Part shown: positions 7,776 through 15,620 of the stretch, in pieces
Position numbering within the stretch: position 1 is the first letter of the stretch
Layout of the letters: each line of letters starts with the position of its first letter
Assembly: GCA_003151595.1 (NCBI GenBank)
Contig: PLXW01000116.1
Coordinates: 1-27,609, forward strand
Reading direction: 5' to 3'
DNA: 27,609 nt
Source: Myxococcales bacterium
Lineage (GTDB): Bacteria; Myxococcota; Polyangia; Polyangiales; Polyangiaceae
Position numbers and translations under genes: made by a program
The notes under the pieces: generated by a model
Told to the model about the DNA's origin: nothing
Seen by the model: the letters and a program-made list of their open reading frames with translations, nothing else
Databases searched by the model: none

Positions 7776-8672
7776 TCACGTGCTCCAAAAGCGCACCAAT
7801 GCGTCTCCGAGCTCGCGCGGGCGGGTCCAGTGCAAGGCGTGGCCACCTTCGATGGTGACGCGCGTCATACGAGAAAAGCAGGCCAAACGTTCCTCTTCGT
7901 CGATGACGTGATGCCCTTGGAGTCCACCACTCACATGGAGCACCGGGCATGTGACCTGGCGCGCGAAGGCTTTGTACGACTGGGAGAAGAACGCGATGGG
8001 TGAGGTCGTGATGTGGAGTGGGTCGTGTTTCCAGGTGAGGGTCTGGTCGGTCTCGTCGCGACGGAGGAGCTGTGACGCGCGCCTGCGCAACGTGGCCTCG
8101 TCGATGGTCGGGTTGTAGCGAGCGAGACGGGACGCGCCCTCTTCGACCGTGGCGAAGCGCGTGCGATCGGACAGGGCGCGCACGCGATCGACGGTGTCGA
8201 TCCAGCCGCGCATGCGGATGGGGGCGATGTCGGGCGGGTTGTCCATCGGGCCGACGCCGTCGATGAGCGCGAGCTTCGTGACCAGCTCGGGGAACGCGCC
8301 GGCGAGGTACGTGGTGATCGTCGCGCCCATCGAGTGACCGACGACGAAGAGCGGCGAGCCCGTGGCGACGTGCGCGCGCACGATCGCCACGAGGTCGGCG
8401 ATGTAATCGGGGAAGTAGTAGTAGGCGCCGGCCGGGATGCGCGGACCGTCACCGAAGCCGCGCATGTCGGGGGCGAGGACGCGGAGGCCGCCGTCTTCGG
8501 CGAGCACCGTCGCCACGTCGTCCCACGTCGCGGCGGCGTCCTGGAATCCGTGAACGACGAGGACCGTGGGGCGCGGGCGGTCCAGCTCGGACGCCGGGGC
8601 CGCGCCTGAACTCCACTCGAGAACATTTTGCTCGAGCCCGTTCGCTTCCCACGAATGCGCGCGCGGTTCCAT
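7776..8672 (-). CDS. Alpha/beta-fold hydrolase
   Basis: This is a 298-residue alpha/beta hydrolase of the haloalkane dehalogenase/epoxide hydrolase/esterase type. The oxyanion-hole motif HGF follows strand beta3 (His41), then PDMRGFGDGPR at 69-78. The nucleophile elbow GHSMG has Ser114. The catalytic His is probably His278 in GGHALHW near the end. The acid is probably an Asp/Glu after strand beta6 or beta7, which I cannot place exactly. There is no signal peptide, so the enzyme is cytoplasmic. The substrate cannot be told from sequence. It begins only 20 bases from the divergent isocitrate dehydrogenase gene, and its stop lies 43 bases before the DAG-repeat lipoprotein start on the same strand. 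Confidence 0.9.
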   Translation of the reverse strand: MEPRAHSWEANGLEQNVLEWSSGAAPASELDRPRPTVLVVHGFQDAAATWDDVATVLAEDGGLRVLAPDMRGFGDGPRIPAGAYYYFPDYIADLVAIVRAHVATGSPLFVVGHSMGATITTYLAGAFPELVTKLALIDGVGPMDNPPDIAPIRMRGWIDTVDRVRALSDRTRFATVEEGASRLARYNPTIDEATLRRRASQLLRRDETDQTLTWKHDPLHITTSPIAFFSQSYKAFARQVTCPVLHVSGGLQGHHVIDEEERLACFSRMTRVTIEGGHALHWTRPRELGDALVRFWST

Positions 8673-8678
8673 CTGCGC

Positions 8679-8684
8679 TACTCT
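8679..8684 (+). promoter_or_regulatory. TACTCT -10-like box before isocitrate dehydrogenase
   Basis: TACTCT is followed by 8 bases and the GTG start, with no Shine-Dalgarno sequence. The surrounding 11-mer GCGCTACTCTG (8675-8685) is identical to the one before the kinase gene at 13598-13608. It suggests a leaderless transcript. Any -35 would lie inside the divergent hydrolase gene's 5' end; I see no clear one. Confidence 0.45.
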
Positions 8685-8692
8685 GGCCCATC

Positions 8693-9706
8693 GTGACGAC
8701 GCACACCATCACACTCATCCCCGGCGACGGCATTGGACCCGAGGTCGCGAACGCGACGTGCGAGGTGATCGAAGCCGCCGGCGTGAAGGTCACCTGGGAC
8801 ACGCACAACGCAGGGGCCGAGGTCGCGCTCACGCGCGGCACGACGCTCCCCGACGAAGTGCTGGAGTCGATCCGGAAGAACAAGGTGGCGTTGAAGGGAC
8901 CCATCGGCACGCCGATCGGAAAAGGGTTCCGCTCCGTCAACGTGACGCTCCGGCAAGCGCTCGATCTCTACGCGAACGTCCGCCCCATTCGCTCCCTCCC
9001 CGGCGTCGAGCCGCGCTTCGAAGGGACCGACATGGTCATCGTGCGCGAGAACACCGAGGACCTCTACGCCGGGCTCGAGCTGATGATCATGCCGGGCATC
9101 GCGCAGTCGATAAAGCTGATCACCGAGCGCGGTTGCTTGCGCATCTGCGAGTACGCCTTCGACTACGCCATGCGCATGGGACGCAAGCGCGTCACGGTCG
9201 TCCACAAGGCGAACATCATGAAGCTGTCCGACGGGATGTTCCTCGAGGTGTTCCGGAAGCTCGCGCAGAAGTTCCCGCGCATCGAGCCGGCCGAGATGAT
9301 CGTCGACGCCTGCGCGATGCAGATGGTGAAGAACGCGAACAAGCTCGACGTCGTCGTCACCGAGAACCTGTACGGCGACATCTTGAGCGACCTCGGCGCC
9401 GGGTTGTGCGGCGGTCTCGGCATCGTGCCGGGCGCGAACATCGGCGAGGCGGGCGCTGTGTTCGAAGCGGTGCACGGGACGGCGCCGGACATCGCGGGCC
9501 AGGGGATCGCCAACCCCACGGCGCTCATTCAGAGCGCGGTGATGATGCTGCATCACCTGGGCGAAGGGGTGGCGGCGCAGAAGATCGAGACGTCGATCAT
9601 CGCGCAGTACCGCGAAGACAAGATGCGCACCGGCGACCTCGGCGGGACGGCGACGACGCGGCAGTTCACCGACGCGCTCTGCAAGCGCGTGCGGACGTCG
9701 TCGTAG
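8693..9706 (+). CDS. icd: NAD-dependent isocitrate dehydrogenase (IDH/IPMDH family)
   Basis: The enzyme oxidatively decarboxylates isocitrate to 2-oxoglutarate in the TCA cycle. Its 337-residue length is that of the short NAD-IDH branch rather than the roughly 415-aa NADP enzyme. Visible motifs are GDGIGPEV (11-18), the substrate loop with SVN and the YANVRP element, RENTEDLYAG (118-127), and the family signature NLYGDILSD (225-233). The cofactor loop is HGTAPDIAG (261-269). Asp266-Ile267 replace the Lys-Tyr pair that binds the NADP 2'-phosphate in E. coli Icd, which indicates NAD. Isopropylmalate or homoisocitrate dehydrogenase are the alternatives, but the KGPIGTPIGKG loop and lack of leu/lys neighbours favour isocitrate. 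Start is GTG, immediately divergent from the hydrolase. Confidence 0.85.
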   Translation: MTTHTITLIPGDGIGPEVANATCEVIEAAGVKVTWDTHNAGAEVALTRGTTLPDEVLESIRKNKVALKGPIGTPIGKGFRSVNVTLRQALDLYANVRPIRSLPGVEPRFEGTDMVIVRENTEDLYAGLELMIMPGIAQSIKLITERGCLRICEYAFDYAMRMGRKRVTVVHKANIMKLSDGMFLEVFRKLAQKFPRIEPAEMIVDACAMQMVKNANKLDVVVTENLYGDILSDLGAGLCGGLGIVPGANIGEAGAVFEAVHGTAPDIAGQGIANPTALIQSAVMMLHHLGEGVAAQKIETSIIAQYREDKMRTGDLGGTATTRQFTDALCKRVRTSS

Positions 9707-9738
9707 ACGCGAACGCTGCGAGCACGGCGAACACTCGA

Positions 9739-10623
9739 GTGCACGAGCACGAGCGCCCGCATGCGCGTGACCTGACGCTCATCGCGATCGCGGCGACGGC
9801 GTTCGCCACGAGCTCGCCGCTGGCCAAGAGCGCGGTGGGGATCGCGCCGATGGTGATCGCGGCGGCGCGGTGCGCGGTGGCGGCGATCGCGATCGGCGTC
9901 GTGATGCCGCGCGCGACGGCGAACGCGGTGCGCGCGCTGCGACCGCGCGACAGGTGGGCGCTGCCGATGGTGGGGCTCCTCCTGGCAGCGCACTTCGGTT
10001 TGTTCCTGGGTGGCCTGGCGACGACGTCGCTCCCGGCGGCGGTGGCGCTCGTGTCGCTCGAGCCTCTCGCGGTGGTGGTCGCGGCGTGGGTCGCGTTCGG
10101 GTTGCGACCGACGCGCGGCGAAGGGGCGGGCGTCGTGGTGGCGAGCGTGGGGGCGATGATCGTCGCGAGTGGTGCGGGGTCGGGGGAGCATCGGATCACG
10201 GGGGACTTGCTGGTGCTCGGCGCGGTCGTTCTCTACGGCGCGTACGTGGCGGCGGCGCGCGGGCTGCGCGACGCGATGCCGATGATGCCGTATGCGGCGA
10301 GCGTGTACGGAGTCGCGGCGCTGGCGCTCTTGCCGATCGCGATCGCCACGCGCGGCGCGACATCGAGCGCGCCCGCGTGGAGCTGGGGCGCGGTGGTGGC
10401 GCTGGGGTTGGTGCCGACGCTGATCGGTCACACGCTCGTGCAGCGCGCGGCGCGGCGCATCTCGCCGGCGATCGTGGCGCTCACGTCACCGGGCGAGACC
10501 ATCGGGTCGATCGTGATCGGCGCCGTGGCGCTGGGGACGATGCCTTCGGCGCGCGAGGCGGTGGGGACCGCGGTGGTGATCGCCGGAGCGACGATCGCGA
10601 TCTTCGGCGCGCGGAAGACGTGA
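9739..10623 (+). CDS. EamA/DMT-superfamily permease
   Basis: This is a 294-residue inner-membrane transporter with about ten hydrophobic helices in two EamA repeats. The first half runs from LTLIAIAATAFATSS to the helix ending about residue 145. The second begins ITGDLLVLGAVVLYGAYVA. Each half shows the Gly/Ala-rich, Pro-kinked pattern of metabolite exporters. The substrate is not predictable; family members export amino acids, purines or other small metabolites. The start is a GTG at 9739 just before the first helix. The same frame stays open far upstream through the isocitrate dehydrogenase gene, but that sequence is Arg-rich and not real. It lies 32 bases after icd on the same strand. Confidence 0.88.
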   Translation: MHEHERPHARDLTLIAIAATAFATSSPLAKSAVGIAPMVIAAARCAVAAIAIGVVMPRATANAVRALRPRDRWALPMVGLLLAAHFGLFLGGLATTSLPAAVALVSLEPLAVVVAAWVAFGLRPTRGEGAGVVVASVGAMIVASGAGSGEHRITGDLLVLGAVVLYGAYVAAARGLRDAMPMMPYAASVYGVAALALLPIAIATRGATSSAPAWSWGAVVALGLVPTLIGHTLVQRAARRISPAIVALTSPGETIGSIVIGAVALGTMPSAREAVGTAVVIAGATIAIFGARKT

Positions 10624-10644
10624 GAATCGCGCTCGAGCGCATCG

Positions 10645-11958
10645 TCACAGCAGCTTCTTCGCCGGCAGCACCACGTTCGCCAGGAGCACGCCCGTCACGA
10701 TCCCCCCGGCGATCAGCAGCATCGTGAACCCCTTGGCCTGCCCGCTCGCGAAGTCGCCGCGGAGAAAATCTTCGAGGCTCAAGAAGCCCACGCTCCCCGG
10801 CACGAGCAGCATCATTCCCGGGAGCTGAAAGAGCTGCGCCGGGCGCTGCGTGACGCGGGCGGCGGCGTTGGCGAAGAGGCACACCGAGAGCGACGCGCCG
10901 AACGCCGCGACGTGCGGAGGAAGATGCCGCGTCCCGAACGCCGTCGCGATCCAGCCGATGCTCGCCGACACGATCGCCGCCCACGCGAAGCGCTTCGGCA
11001 TCGTGAAGAGCACGGCGAACGCCAGCGACGCCGCAGCCATCGCCCAGATTTGCACCGGCCACGCGAGCGCTTCGCGCGCCGCCGCGGGAGCGAGCTTCGC
11101 GCCGACGAGGTTCTCCGCGCTGATGGCCGCGGCGATGCCGAAGAGGATCAGGAGGAACGCGACGAACGCTTCCATCAAGCGCGCCGCGCCGGCGACGAGG
11201 TTCTTTCGCGCCAGCTCGGCGAGCCCCGTGGTCAGCGTCATCCCAGGGAACAAACTGATGACCGCGCTCGGGATGAGCACCTCGCGTGACAGATCGGGGC
11301 GGAGGACCGTGCATCCCCACACGAGCAACGCCGCCACGAGCGCCCCCAGGAACTCGACGAGGAAGCGCGCCCCTTCGCGCTTGCCCGAGGCCCAGGCGAT
11401 GATCCCCACGACGCCGCCGATGCCCGCGCTCATCGCCATCTCGGCGATGCCGCCGCGGAAGAAGATGGCCGCGGCGCCGGAGAGGACCGCAGTGGCCACG
11501 ATGAAGGCGCCGTTGGGATAGAGCGGCTTTCTCTGCTGCACGCCGATCAGCTTCGCGCGCGCGTCGCGGATGCTGAGGCGATCGTCGGCCACGTCGTTGA
11601 AGATGGCGTCGATGAGCACGAGCCGATCGAGATCGGTCCCCCAGTCGCGAACGCGCGTCATGCGAATCGCCGGCTCCTTGCCGTCGCTCGATTTCACGCT
11701 CACGAAGAGCCCCGTGGGAATGGCGAAGGCCTGCGCCTCGAGCCCCTCGATCTCGCCGACGCGACGGATCACGTCCTCTGCGCGGTACGACGGGCACCCG
11801 TACGACACGAGCAGTCCGCCCATCTCGACGAGGTAGTCCGCCAGCTCGTCTTTCGAGAGCGGCGGCTCCGACGGACGACGACTCGATCGCGGTGCCGACT
11901 CGCGAGGGGGCGGAGCGACGGGAGTCGAGGTCATCGCGCGAGCATGAGTATCGCTCAT
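10645..11958 (-). CDS. ThrE-type threonine/serine exporter family protein
   Basis: This is a 437-residue inner-membrane protein with the two-part layout of the ThrE family (ThrE N-terminal domain plus ThrE_2-type domain). Residues 1-30 are a Pro/Ser/Arg-rich cytoplasmic lead. The hydrolase-like N-domain follows (about 35-150), with the family pattern YLVEMGGLLVSYGCPSYRAE and FAIPTGLFVS. About ten membrane helices come next, including FPGMTLTTGLAEL and LPGMMLLVPGSVGF, both hallmark loops. It is predicted to export Thr/Ser or related small amino acids with the proton gradient. ATG 11958 or ATG 11934 could be the start. Its end converges on the EamA gene with a 21-base gap and no clear terminator. 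Confidence 0.88.
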   Translation of the reverse strand: MSDTHARAMTSTPVAPPPRESAPRSSRRPSEPPLSKDELADYLVEMGGLLVSYGCPSYRAEDVIRRVGEIEGLEAQAFAIPTGLFVSVKSSDGKEPAIRMTRVRDWGTDLDRLVLIDAIFNDVADDRLSIRDARAKLIGVQQRKPLYPNGAFIVATAVLSGAAAIFFRGGIAEMAMSAGIGGVVGIIAWASGKREGARFLVEFLGALVAALLVWGCTVLRPDLSREVLIPSAVISLFPGMTLTTGLAELARKNLVAGAARLMEAFVAFLLILFGIAAAISAENLVGAKLAPAAAREALAWPVQIWAMAAASLAFAVLFTMPKRFAWAAIVSASIGWIATAFGTRHLPPHVAAFGASLSVCLFANAAARVTQRPAQLFQLPGMMLLVPGSVGFLSLEDFLRGDFASGQAKGFTMLLIAGGIVTGVLLANVVLPAKKLL

Positions 11959-12004
11959 TCGCTGCGACCACCCCAGTTGCTCGTCACGCCGCGCGCGTAA
12001 AGGC

Positions 12005-12010
12005 TACGAT
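12005..12010 (+). promoter_or_regulatory. TACGAT -10-like box, 7 bases before ATG
   Basis: TACGAT, then 7 bases, then the ATG of the gene at 12018. An AAAGG at 11999-12003 is too far from the start to be a good ribosome site. It fits the same leaderless layout as four other genes here. Confidence 0.35.
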
Positions 12011-12017
12011 TGCCACG

Positions 12018-12647
12018 ATGCAGGTGAAGCCTCCGCGGATGGAGACGGGAGAGGTCATCCTCCCCTTCGTCCCTGATCGCTTGTATGCGCCGATCGCCAC
12101 GCACATTCGCAGCACGATGGTCACCTCGTCGGTGGCTTCGCTGAAAGCGCGCGGCTTCTACGAGGCGTACGTCGCGAACCTCCCCGCCGATCTTCGCGTG
12201 GAGATCCCGGCGACGGTCGCGGGGTTTTGGCTCCCGATCGACAAAGGGATCGTGCACTACGAAGCGTGCGATCGCCTCCGGCTCCCCGTGGCCGACCTTC
12301 TCGAGATCGGCGCCAGCGTCGGCGATCGATCCACCAAGTCGGCGCTCAGCCTCGTCACCAAGCTCGCCGCCGGCAGCGGCGCGACGCCGTGGACCATCCT
12401 CTCGAACGCGCGCCGCCTGTGGGAGCGTGCGTTCCAGGGGAGCTCGATCGGCGCGTTCAAGCTCGGACCGAAGGAGGCGCGGCTCGAGATGATCGGCTGG
12501 CCGCTCGCGCGGATCGAATACAACCGCGTGTCGATGCGCGGGATTCTCCGCAGCCTGTTCTCGCCGTTCTGCACGCGCGTGTACGTGACCGAGCTGATGC
12601 CGCTGTGCACGCCGCTCACCGTCGGGTACCGCATCGCTTGGGCGTGA
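12018..12647 (+). CDS. Conserved hypothetical protein, possibly DUF2378-like
   Basis: This is a 209-residue soluble protein without signal peptide or membrane helices. The C-terminal half (RRLWERAFQGSSIGAF followed by a LGPKEARLEM segment and IEYNRVSMRG) has the layout I associate with the myxobacterial DUF2378/TIGR02265 paralogous family, distantly related to heme-NO-binding-type sensory folds. I cannot confirm the match, and no heme-ligand His is obvious. ATG 12018 was chosen because MQVKPPRMETGEVILPF begins the conserved-looking part. Its stop overlaps the ribosome site of the carboxylesterase gene 9 bases downstream, so the two are probably cotranscribed. A role in signalling is only a guess. 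Confidence 0.65.
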   Translation: MQVKPPRMETGEVILPFVPDRLYAPIATHIRSTMVTSSVASLKARGFYEAYVANLPADLRVEIPATVAGFWLPIDKGIVHYEACDRLRLPVADLLEIGASVGDRSTKSALSLVTKLAAGSGATPWTILSNARRLWERAFQGSSIGAFKLGPKEARLEMIGWPLARIEYNRVSMRGILRSLFSPFCTRVYVTELMPLCTPLTVGYRIAWA

Positions 12648-12656
12648 AGGAGAGCG

Positions 12657-13364
12657 ATGCGCAAAGAGACGATCGGCGAGCTGCGGGTGCGACTGACGGG
12701 TGGGCTCGACGGGAGCGGGTCCGGCAAGGGTCCGCTCGTCGTCCTCCTCCACGGGTTCGGCGCGCCGGGAGACGACCTCGTTCCGCTGGCCGACGCGCTG
12801 CGCGTTCCGCGCGAGGTGCGCTTCGCGTTCCCGGAGGCGCCCCTCGACCTCGGCCCCGAGGCGATGGGAGGGCGCGCGTGGTGGTGGGTCGACATGATGG
12901 AGATGCAGCGCGCGCGCATGCTCGGGCAGGAGATCGATCGCACGCACACCGTGCCCGACGGGCTCGCGGAGGCGCGCGCGAAGGTCGACGGGATGCTCGA
13001 CGTGCTGGAGCGCGAGCTCTCGCCGTCGGCGATCGTGCTCGGCGGATTCTCGCAAGGCGCGATGCTGGCGTGCGACGTCGCGCTCCGGAGCACGCGTAGG
13101 CTCGCGTCGCTGGCGCTGCTCTCGGGGACGCTCATCGCGCAGCAGGAGTGGGAGCCGGTGGCGAAGGGTCGCGCCGGAATGCACGTGCTCCAATCGCACG
13201 GTCAGGGCGATCCGATCCTGGCGTTCGCCGGCGCGGCGAAGCTGCGCGACTTCCTGATCAAGGCGGGGCTCGTCGTCGAGTGGGTTCCGTTTCACGGAGG
13301 ACACGGCATCGCACCAGTCGCGCTCGAGGCGCTCGGGGAGCTCATCAGCACGACGACCGCCTGA
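12657..13364 (+). CDS. Phospholipase/carboxylesterase family hydrolase
   Basis: This is a 235-residue alpha/beta hydrolase of the YpfH/acyl-protein-thioesterase-like carboxylesterase family. The oxyanion loop is LLHGFGAPGDD (30-40). The nucleophile motif GGFSQG has Ser132. Asp185 sits in SHGQGDPI, and His216 sits in FHGGHGI, so the Ser-Asp-His triad is complete and correctly spaced. An Ala-Trp-Trp-Trp segment at 74-77 is typical of the substrate pocket. There is no signal peptide, so it acts in the cytoplasm on short-chain esters or lysophospholipid-like substrates. ATG 12657 is preceded by AAGGAGAG (12647-12653), one of the few strong ribosome sites in the window. Confidence 0.9.
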   Translation: MRKETIGELRVRLTGGLDGSGSGKGPLVVLLHGFGAPGDDLVPLADALRVPREVRFAFPEAPLDLGPEAMGGRAWWWVDMMEMQRARMLGQEIDRTHTVPDGLAEARAKVDGMLDVLERELSPSAIVLGGFSQGAMLACDVALRSTRRLASLALLSGTLIAQQEWEPVAKGRAGMHVLQSHGQGDPILAFAGAAKLRDFLIKAGLVVEWVPFHGGHGIAPVALEALGELISTTTA

Positions 13365-13424
13365 TCGTCACGCCCTCGCCGGATGGGGCGGAACGAGCTC
13401 CTCCGACGTCGCATTGAACGAGGC

Positions 13425-13592
13425 ATGACCACGCACTTCTACACGCGGGGCGCCTGCTCCCTCCGCACGTGGACCGGCTACCTGAAGCAGGAGCTCCCGG
13501 CGGGGCTCCACGACCTGTTCGCCCGCATCGCCGAGCGTCCCGCGGTGAAGGACGCGCTCGAAGCCGAAGGGTTCATCGCGCCCGCGAAGTAA
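13425..13592 (+). pseudogene. Glutathione S-transferase remnant with internal deletion
   Basis: The 55-residue frame begins MTTHFYTRGACSL, which matches the first strand and the Cys-containing active-site turn of beta-class bacterial GSTs (usual form: short strand then PGACSL). It then jumps directly to a GST C-terminus: a Leu-Lys-Glu-Leu-Pro segment followed by LFARIAERPAVKDALEAEGF, the conserved last helix. About 140-150 residues of the normal 200 are missing, with the join near residue 14 (about position 13464). The frame is intact, so a tiny peptide could still be made, but it cannot form a GST. The remnant sits between the carboxylesterase and kinase genes. Confidence 0.75.
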
Positions 13593-13601
13593 GCGTCGCG
13601 C

Positions 13602-13607
13602 TACTCT
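13602..13607 (+). promoter_or_regulatory. TACTCT -10-like box before kinase gene
   Basis: TACTCT is followed by 6 bases and the GTG start. It is part of the 11-mer GCGCTACTCTG shared exactly with the isocitrate dehydrogenase upstream region. There is no Shine-Dalgarno sequence, suggesting leaderless expression. Confidence 0.45.
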
Positions 13608-13613
13608 GATGAA

Positions 13614-15128
13614 GTGACCCCCGGCGCAAACGAGCTCTCCGGATCGGCGCGCTCGGGGTCGCGCGCCCGAGGCGAACGCGACGAGCGTGAGCTCGACGAA
13701 GTTCGGCGCGCGGTCGAGCGGTCGTATCGGCTGGGGCTGATCATCTGGCCGTCGTTCTTCTTGCTCGATCTCTGGGTGGTCTACGTCATCGCGCCGGGCA
13801 CTCCGCTCTGGCCGTTCGTGAGCGCGCGCGCCTTGGTGCTCGTCGGCGCGGTCGCGAGCTTCCGGCTTCTTCGCACGACGTCGCGCCCCGCGGTGCTCTC
13901 CGAGTTCGCGTTCTACGGAACGGCGAGCGCGGGCATCGCCTTCATGGCGCTGTTCCATCACGGGCTGGCGAGCCCTTACCTGCACGGCGTCTCGCTGGTG
14001 TTGCTGGTCCACGCGGCGGTGATCACGTCGGAGTGGCGGCGCGCGATCGTGAGCGGGCTCCTGCTCGCGCTCCCCTTTCCGATCGTGATGGCGATCGCGG
14101 CGATCTGGAGCCCCGCGGTGCGCACCTCGTGGACCGACGCCGCTTCGCTGGAGACCTTCGTCGAGAACTACCTCTTCGTGCTGGCGACGGCGGTCATCAG
14201 CGCGTTCGCCAGCCACGCCGTCTGGTCCGCGCAGAGGCAAGTCTACGAAGCACGGCGGCTGGGGCGCTATCGGTTGAAGGTGCGCATCGGGTCGGGCGGA
14301 ATGGGCGACGTGTGGATGGCGAGCGACGAGGATCGCAAGGTCGACGTCGCCGTGAAGATCCTGAGCGCCAGCGCGTCGCACGCCGCGGGCGCCGTCGCGC
14401 GCTTCGAGCGCGAAGCGAAGATCGCCGCCAGCCTGCGCAGCCGTCACACCGTGCGCGTCTTCGACTACGGCGCGAGCGACGACGGCGTCCGCTATCTGGC
14501 GATGGAGCTCCTCAGCGGCGCGAACCTGGGCGAGCTCGTGGCGTCGCACGGGCCGATGCCGGTCGCGCGCGCGGTCCACTTCGCGCAGCAGGCGTGCGAG
14601 TCGCTCGACGAAGCGCATCGCGCCGGGATCGTGCATCGCGACATCAAGCCCGAGAACCTCTTCGTCACCACCGAAGCGGGCGAGAGCGACGTCTTGAAGC
14701 TCCTCGACTTCGGCATCGCCAAGATCGCCTCGGCCGAAGAGAGCGACGCCACGCTCACGCAAGCCGGATGGATCGGCGGAACGCCCGCGTACATGGCGCC
14801 CGAGGTCTGCGCCGGCGCGCCGGCCGAGCCGAGAAGCGATCTGTATTCGCTCGGCGCGGTCCTCTACTTCCTGCTCACCGGCGCACCGCCGTTCACGGGC
14901 GACACGGCGATGGCGATGATGAGCGCGCACATGCGCGAGACCGCGCGTCCTCCCTCGGCGCGCTGCGGCGACCCGGCGTGCGCGGCGCTCGACGCGATCG
15001 TCCTTCGCTGTTTGGCCAAGCGCCCCGCGGATCGTTTCGCGTCGGCCACAGAGCTCCGCGAGGCGCTCGCGATCGCGAGCACGCCGTGGACGAACGCAAA
15101 CGGGCGCGGCGCGGAGGGTGCGGCGTGA
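13614..15128 (+). CDS. Ser/Thr protein kinase with N-terminal membrane domain
   Basis: This is a 504-residue Hanks-type kinase. Residues 1-40 are charged. About six membrane helices follow (about 41-203), then the kinase domain (about 218-490). Visible kinase elements are the Gly-loop GSGGMGDV (226-233), VAVK Lys248, the helix-C Glu267, catalytic HRDIKPEN (341-348, Asp343), DFG (365-367) and the APE site in YMAPEV. All catalytic residues are present, so it should be active. The order, membrane part first and kinase last, is the reverse of PknB-type kinases. The membrane part resembles an integral sensor module, not a PASTA domain. The start is GTG 13614. It converges on the P-loop gene with only 3 bases between stops. 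Targets are unknown. Confidence 0.93.
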   Translation: MTPGANELSGSARSGSRARGERDERELDEVRRAVERSYRLGLIIWPSFFLLDLWVVYVIAPGTPLWPFVSARALVLVGAVASFRLLRTTSRPAVLSEFAFYGTASAGIAFMALFHHGLASPYLHGVSLVLLVHAAVITSEWRRAIVSGLLLALPFPIVMAIAAIWSPAVRTSWTDAASLETFVENYLFVLATAVISAFASHAVWSAQRQVYEARRLGRYRLKVRIGSGGMGDVWMASDEDRKVDVAVKILSASASHAAGAVARFEREAKIAASLRSRHTVRVFDYGASDDGVRYLAMELLSGANLGELVASHGPMPVARAVHFAQQACESLDEAHRAGIVHRDIKPENLFVTTEAGESDVLKLLDFGIAKIASAEESDATLTQAGWIGGTPAYMAPEVCAGAPAEPRSDLYSLGAVLYFLLTGAPPFTGDTAMAMMSAHMRETARPPSARCGDPACAALDAIVLRCLAKRPADRFASATELREALAIASTPWTNANGRGAEGAA

Positions 15129-15131
15129 GGT

Positions 15132-15605
15132 TCAGCCGCGGTACTCGCGCTTCACGCCACCGAACGAATCGAACACCGCGCGATGCCGCGCGAGACCGTA
15201 CTCGTCGTCGCGCGTCTCGTATTCCCTGACCCACGCGATGAGCGCTTCGAGCATCGCGTCTTGCTCGTCTCGCGTTGCGAACTTCGTCGGCTCCCACGGG
15301 CGCTTGCGGCAGTTCCCGACGCAGGACTCGATGCCGGGGTTCAAGAAGCGGAGCTCCGAGCAGTGGGGCGCGGCCGCGGCGATCACGTCGCCGTAGCAAC
15401 CTTCGATGACCCACGCGGGCGTGGCGGCGATGTACTCGTGGAGCAACGCCACGCTCTCGGCGAGCTCCTTTCGAACGCGCGCCACGGTCCACGTGATCGA
15501 ATCGAGATCGAGGTGAGGCACGCCGAGCGCGTGCGCGGTCTCGCGCGCCATCGTGGTCTTGCCGGAGCCGGAGTTGCCATAGATCAGGACGCGGTGGTCT
15601 GACAT
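15132..15605 (-). CDS. P-loop nucleoside/shikimate-kinase-like ATPase
   Basis: This is a 157-residue soluble P-loop protein. Walker A is perfect: GNSGSGKTT (residues 10-18, Lys16). It is followed by HLDLDSITW, the pattern of the adenylate-kinase/FlaR-related 'topology modulation' group. In this group the Asp pair after strand 2 binds the acceptor. A lid-like region with Cys residues (about 78-100) contains GIESCVGNCRKRPWEPTKF. The length fits small nucleotide kinases, but the substrate is unknown. It starts 15 bases after the end of the upstream lipoprotein gene on the same strand and is likely cotranscribed with it. Confidence 0.82.
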   Translation of the reverse strand: MSDHRVLIYGNSGSGKTTMARETAHALGVPHLDLDSITWTVARVRKELAESVALLHEYIAATPAWVIEGCYGDVIAAAAPHCSELRFLNPGIESCVGNCRKRPWEPTKFATRDEQDAMLEALIAWVREYETRDDEYGLARHRAVFDSFGGVKREYRG

Positions 15606-15620
15606 CGAGTGTCGGCGAGT

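Noticed and set aside
7733..7846. Upstream extension of the DAG-repeat lipoprotein to 7846
   Set aside because: It would overlap the hydrolase gene and place 38 residues before the signal peptide; GTG 7732 gives a proper lipoprotein start.
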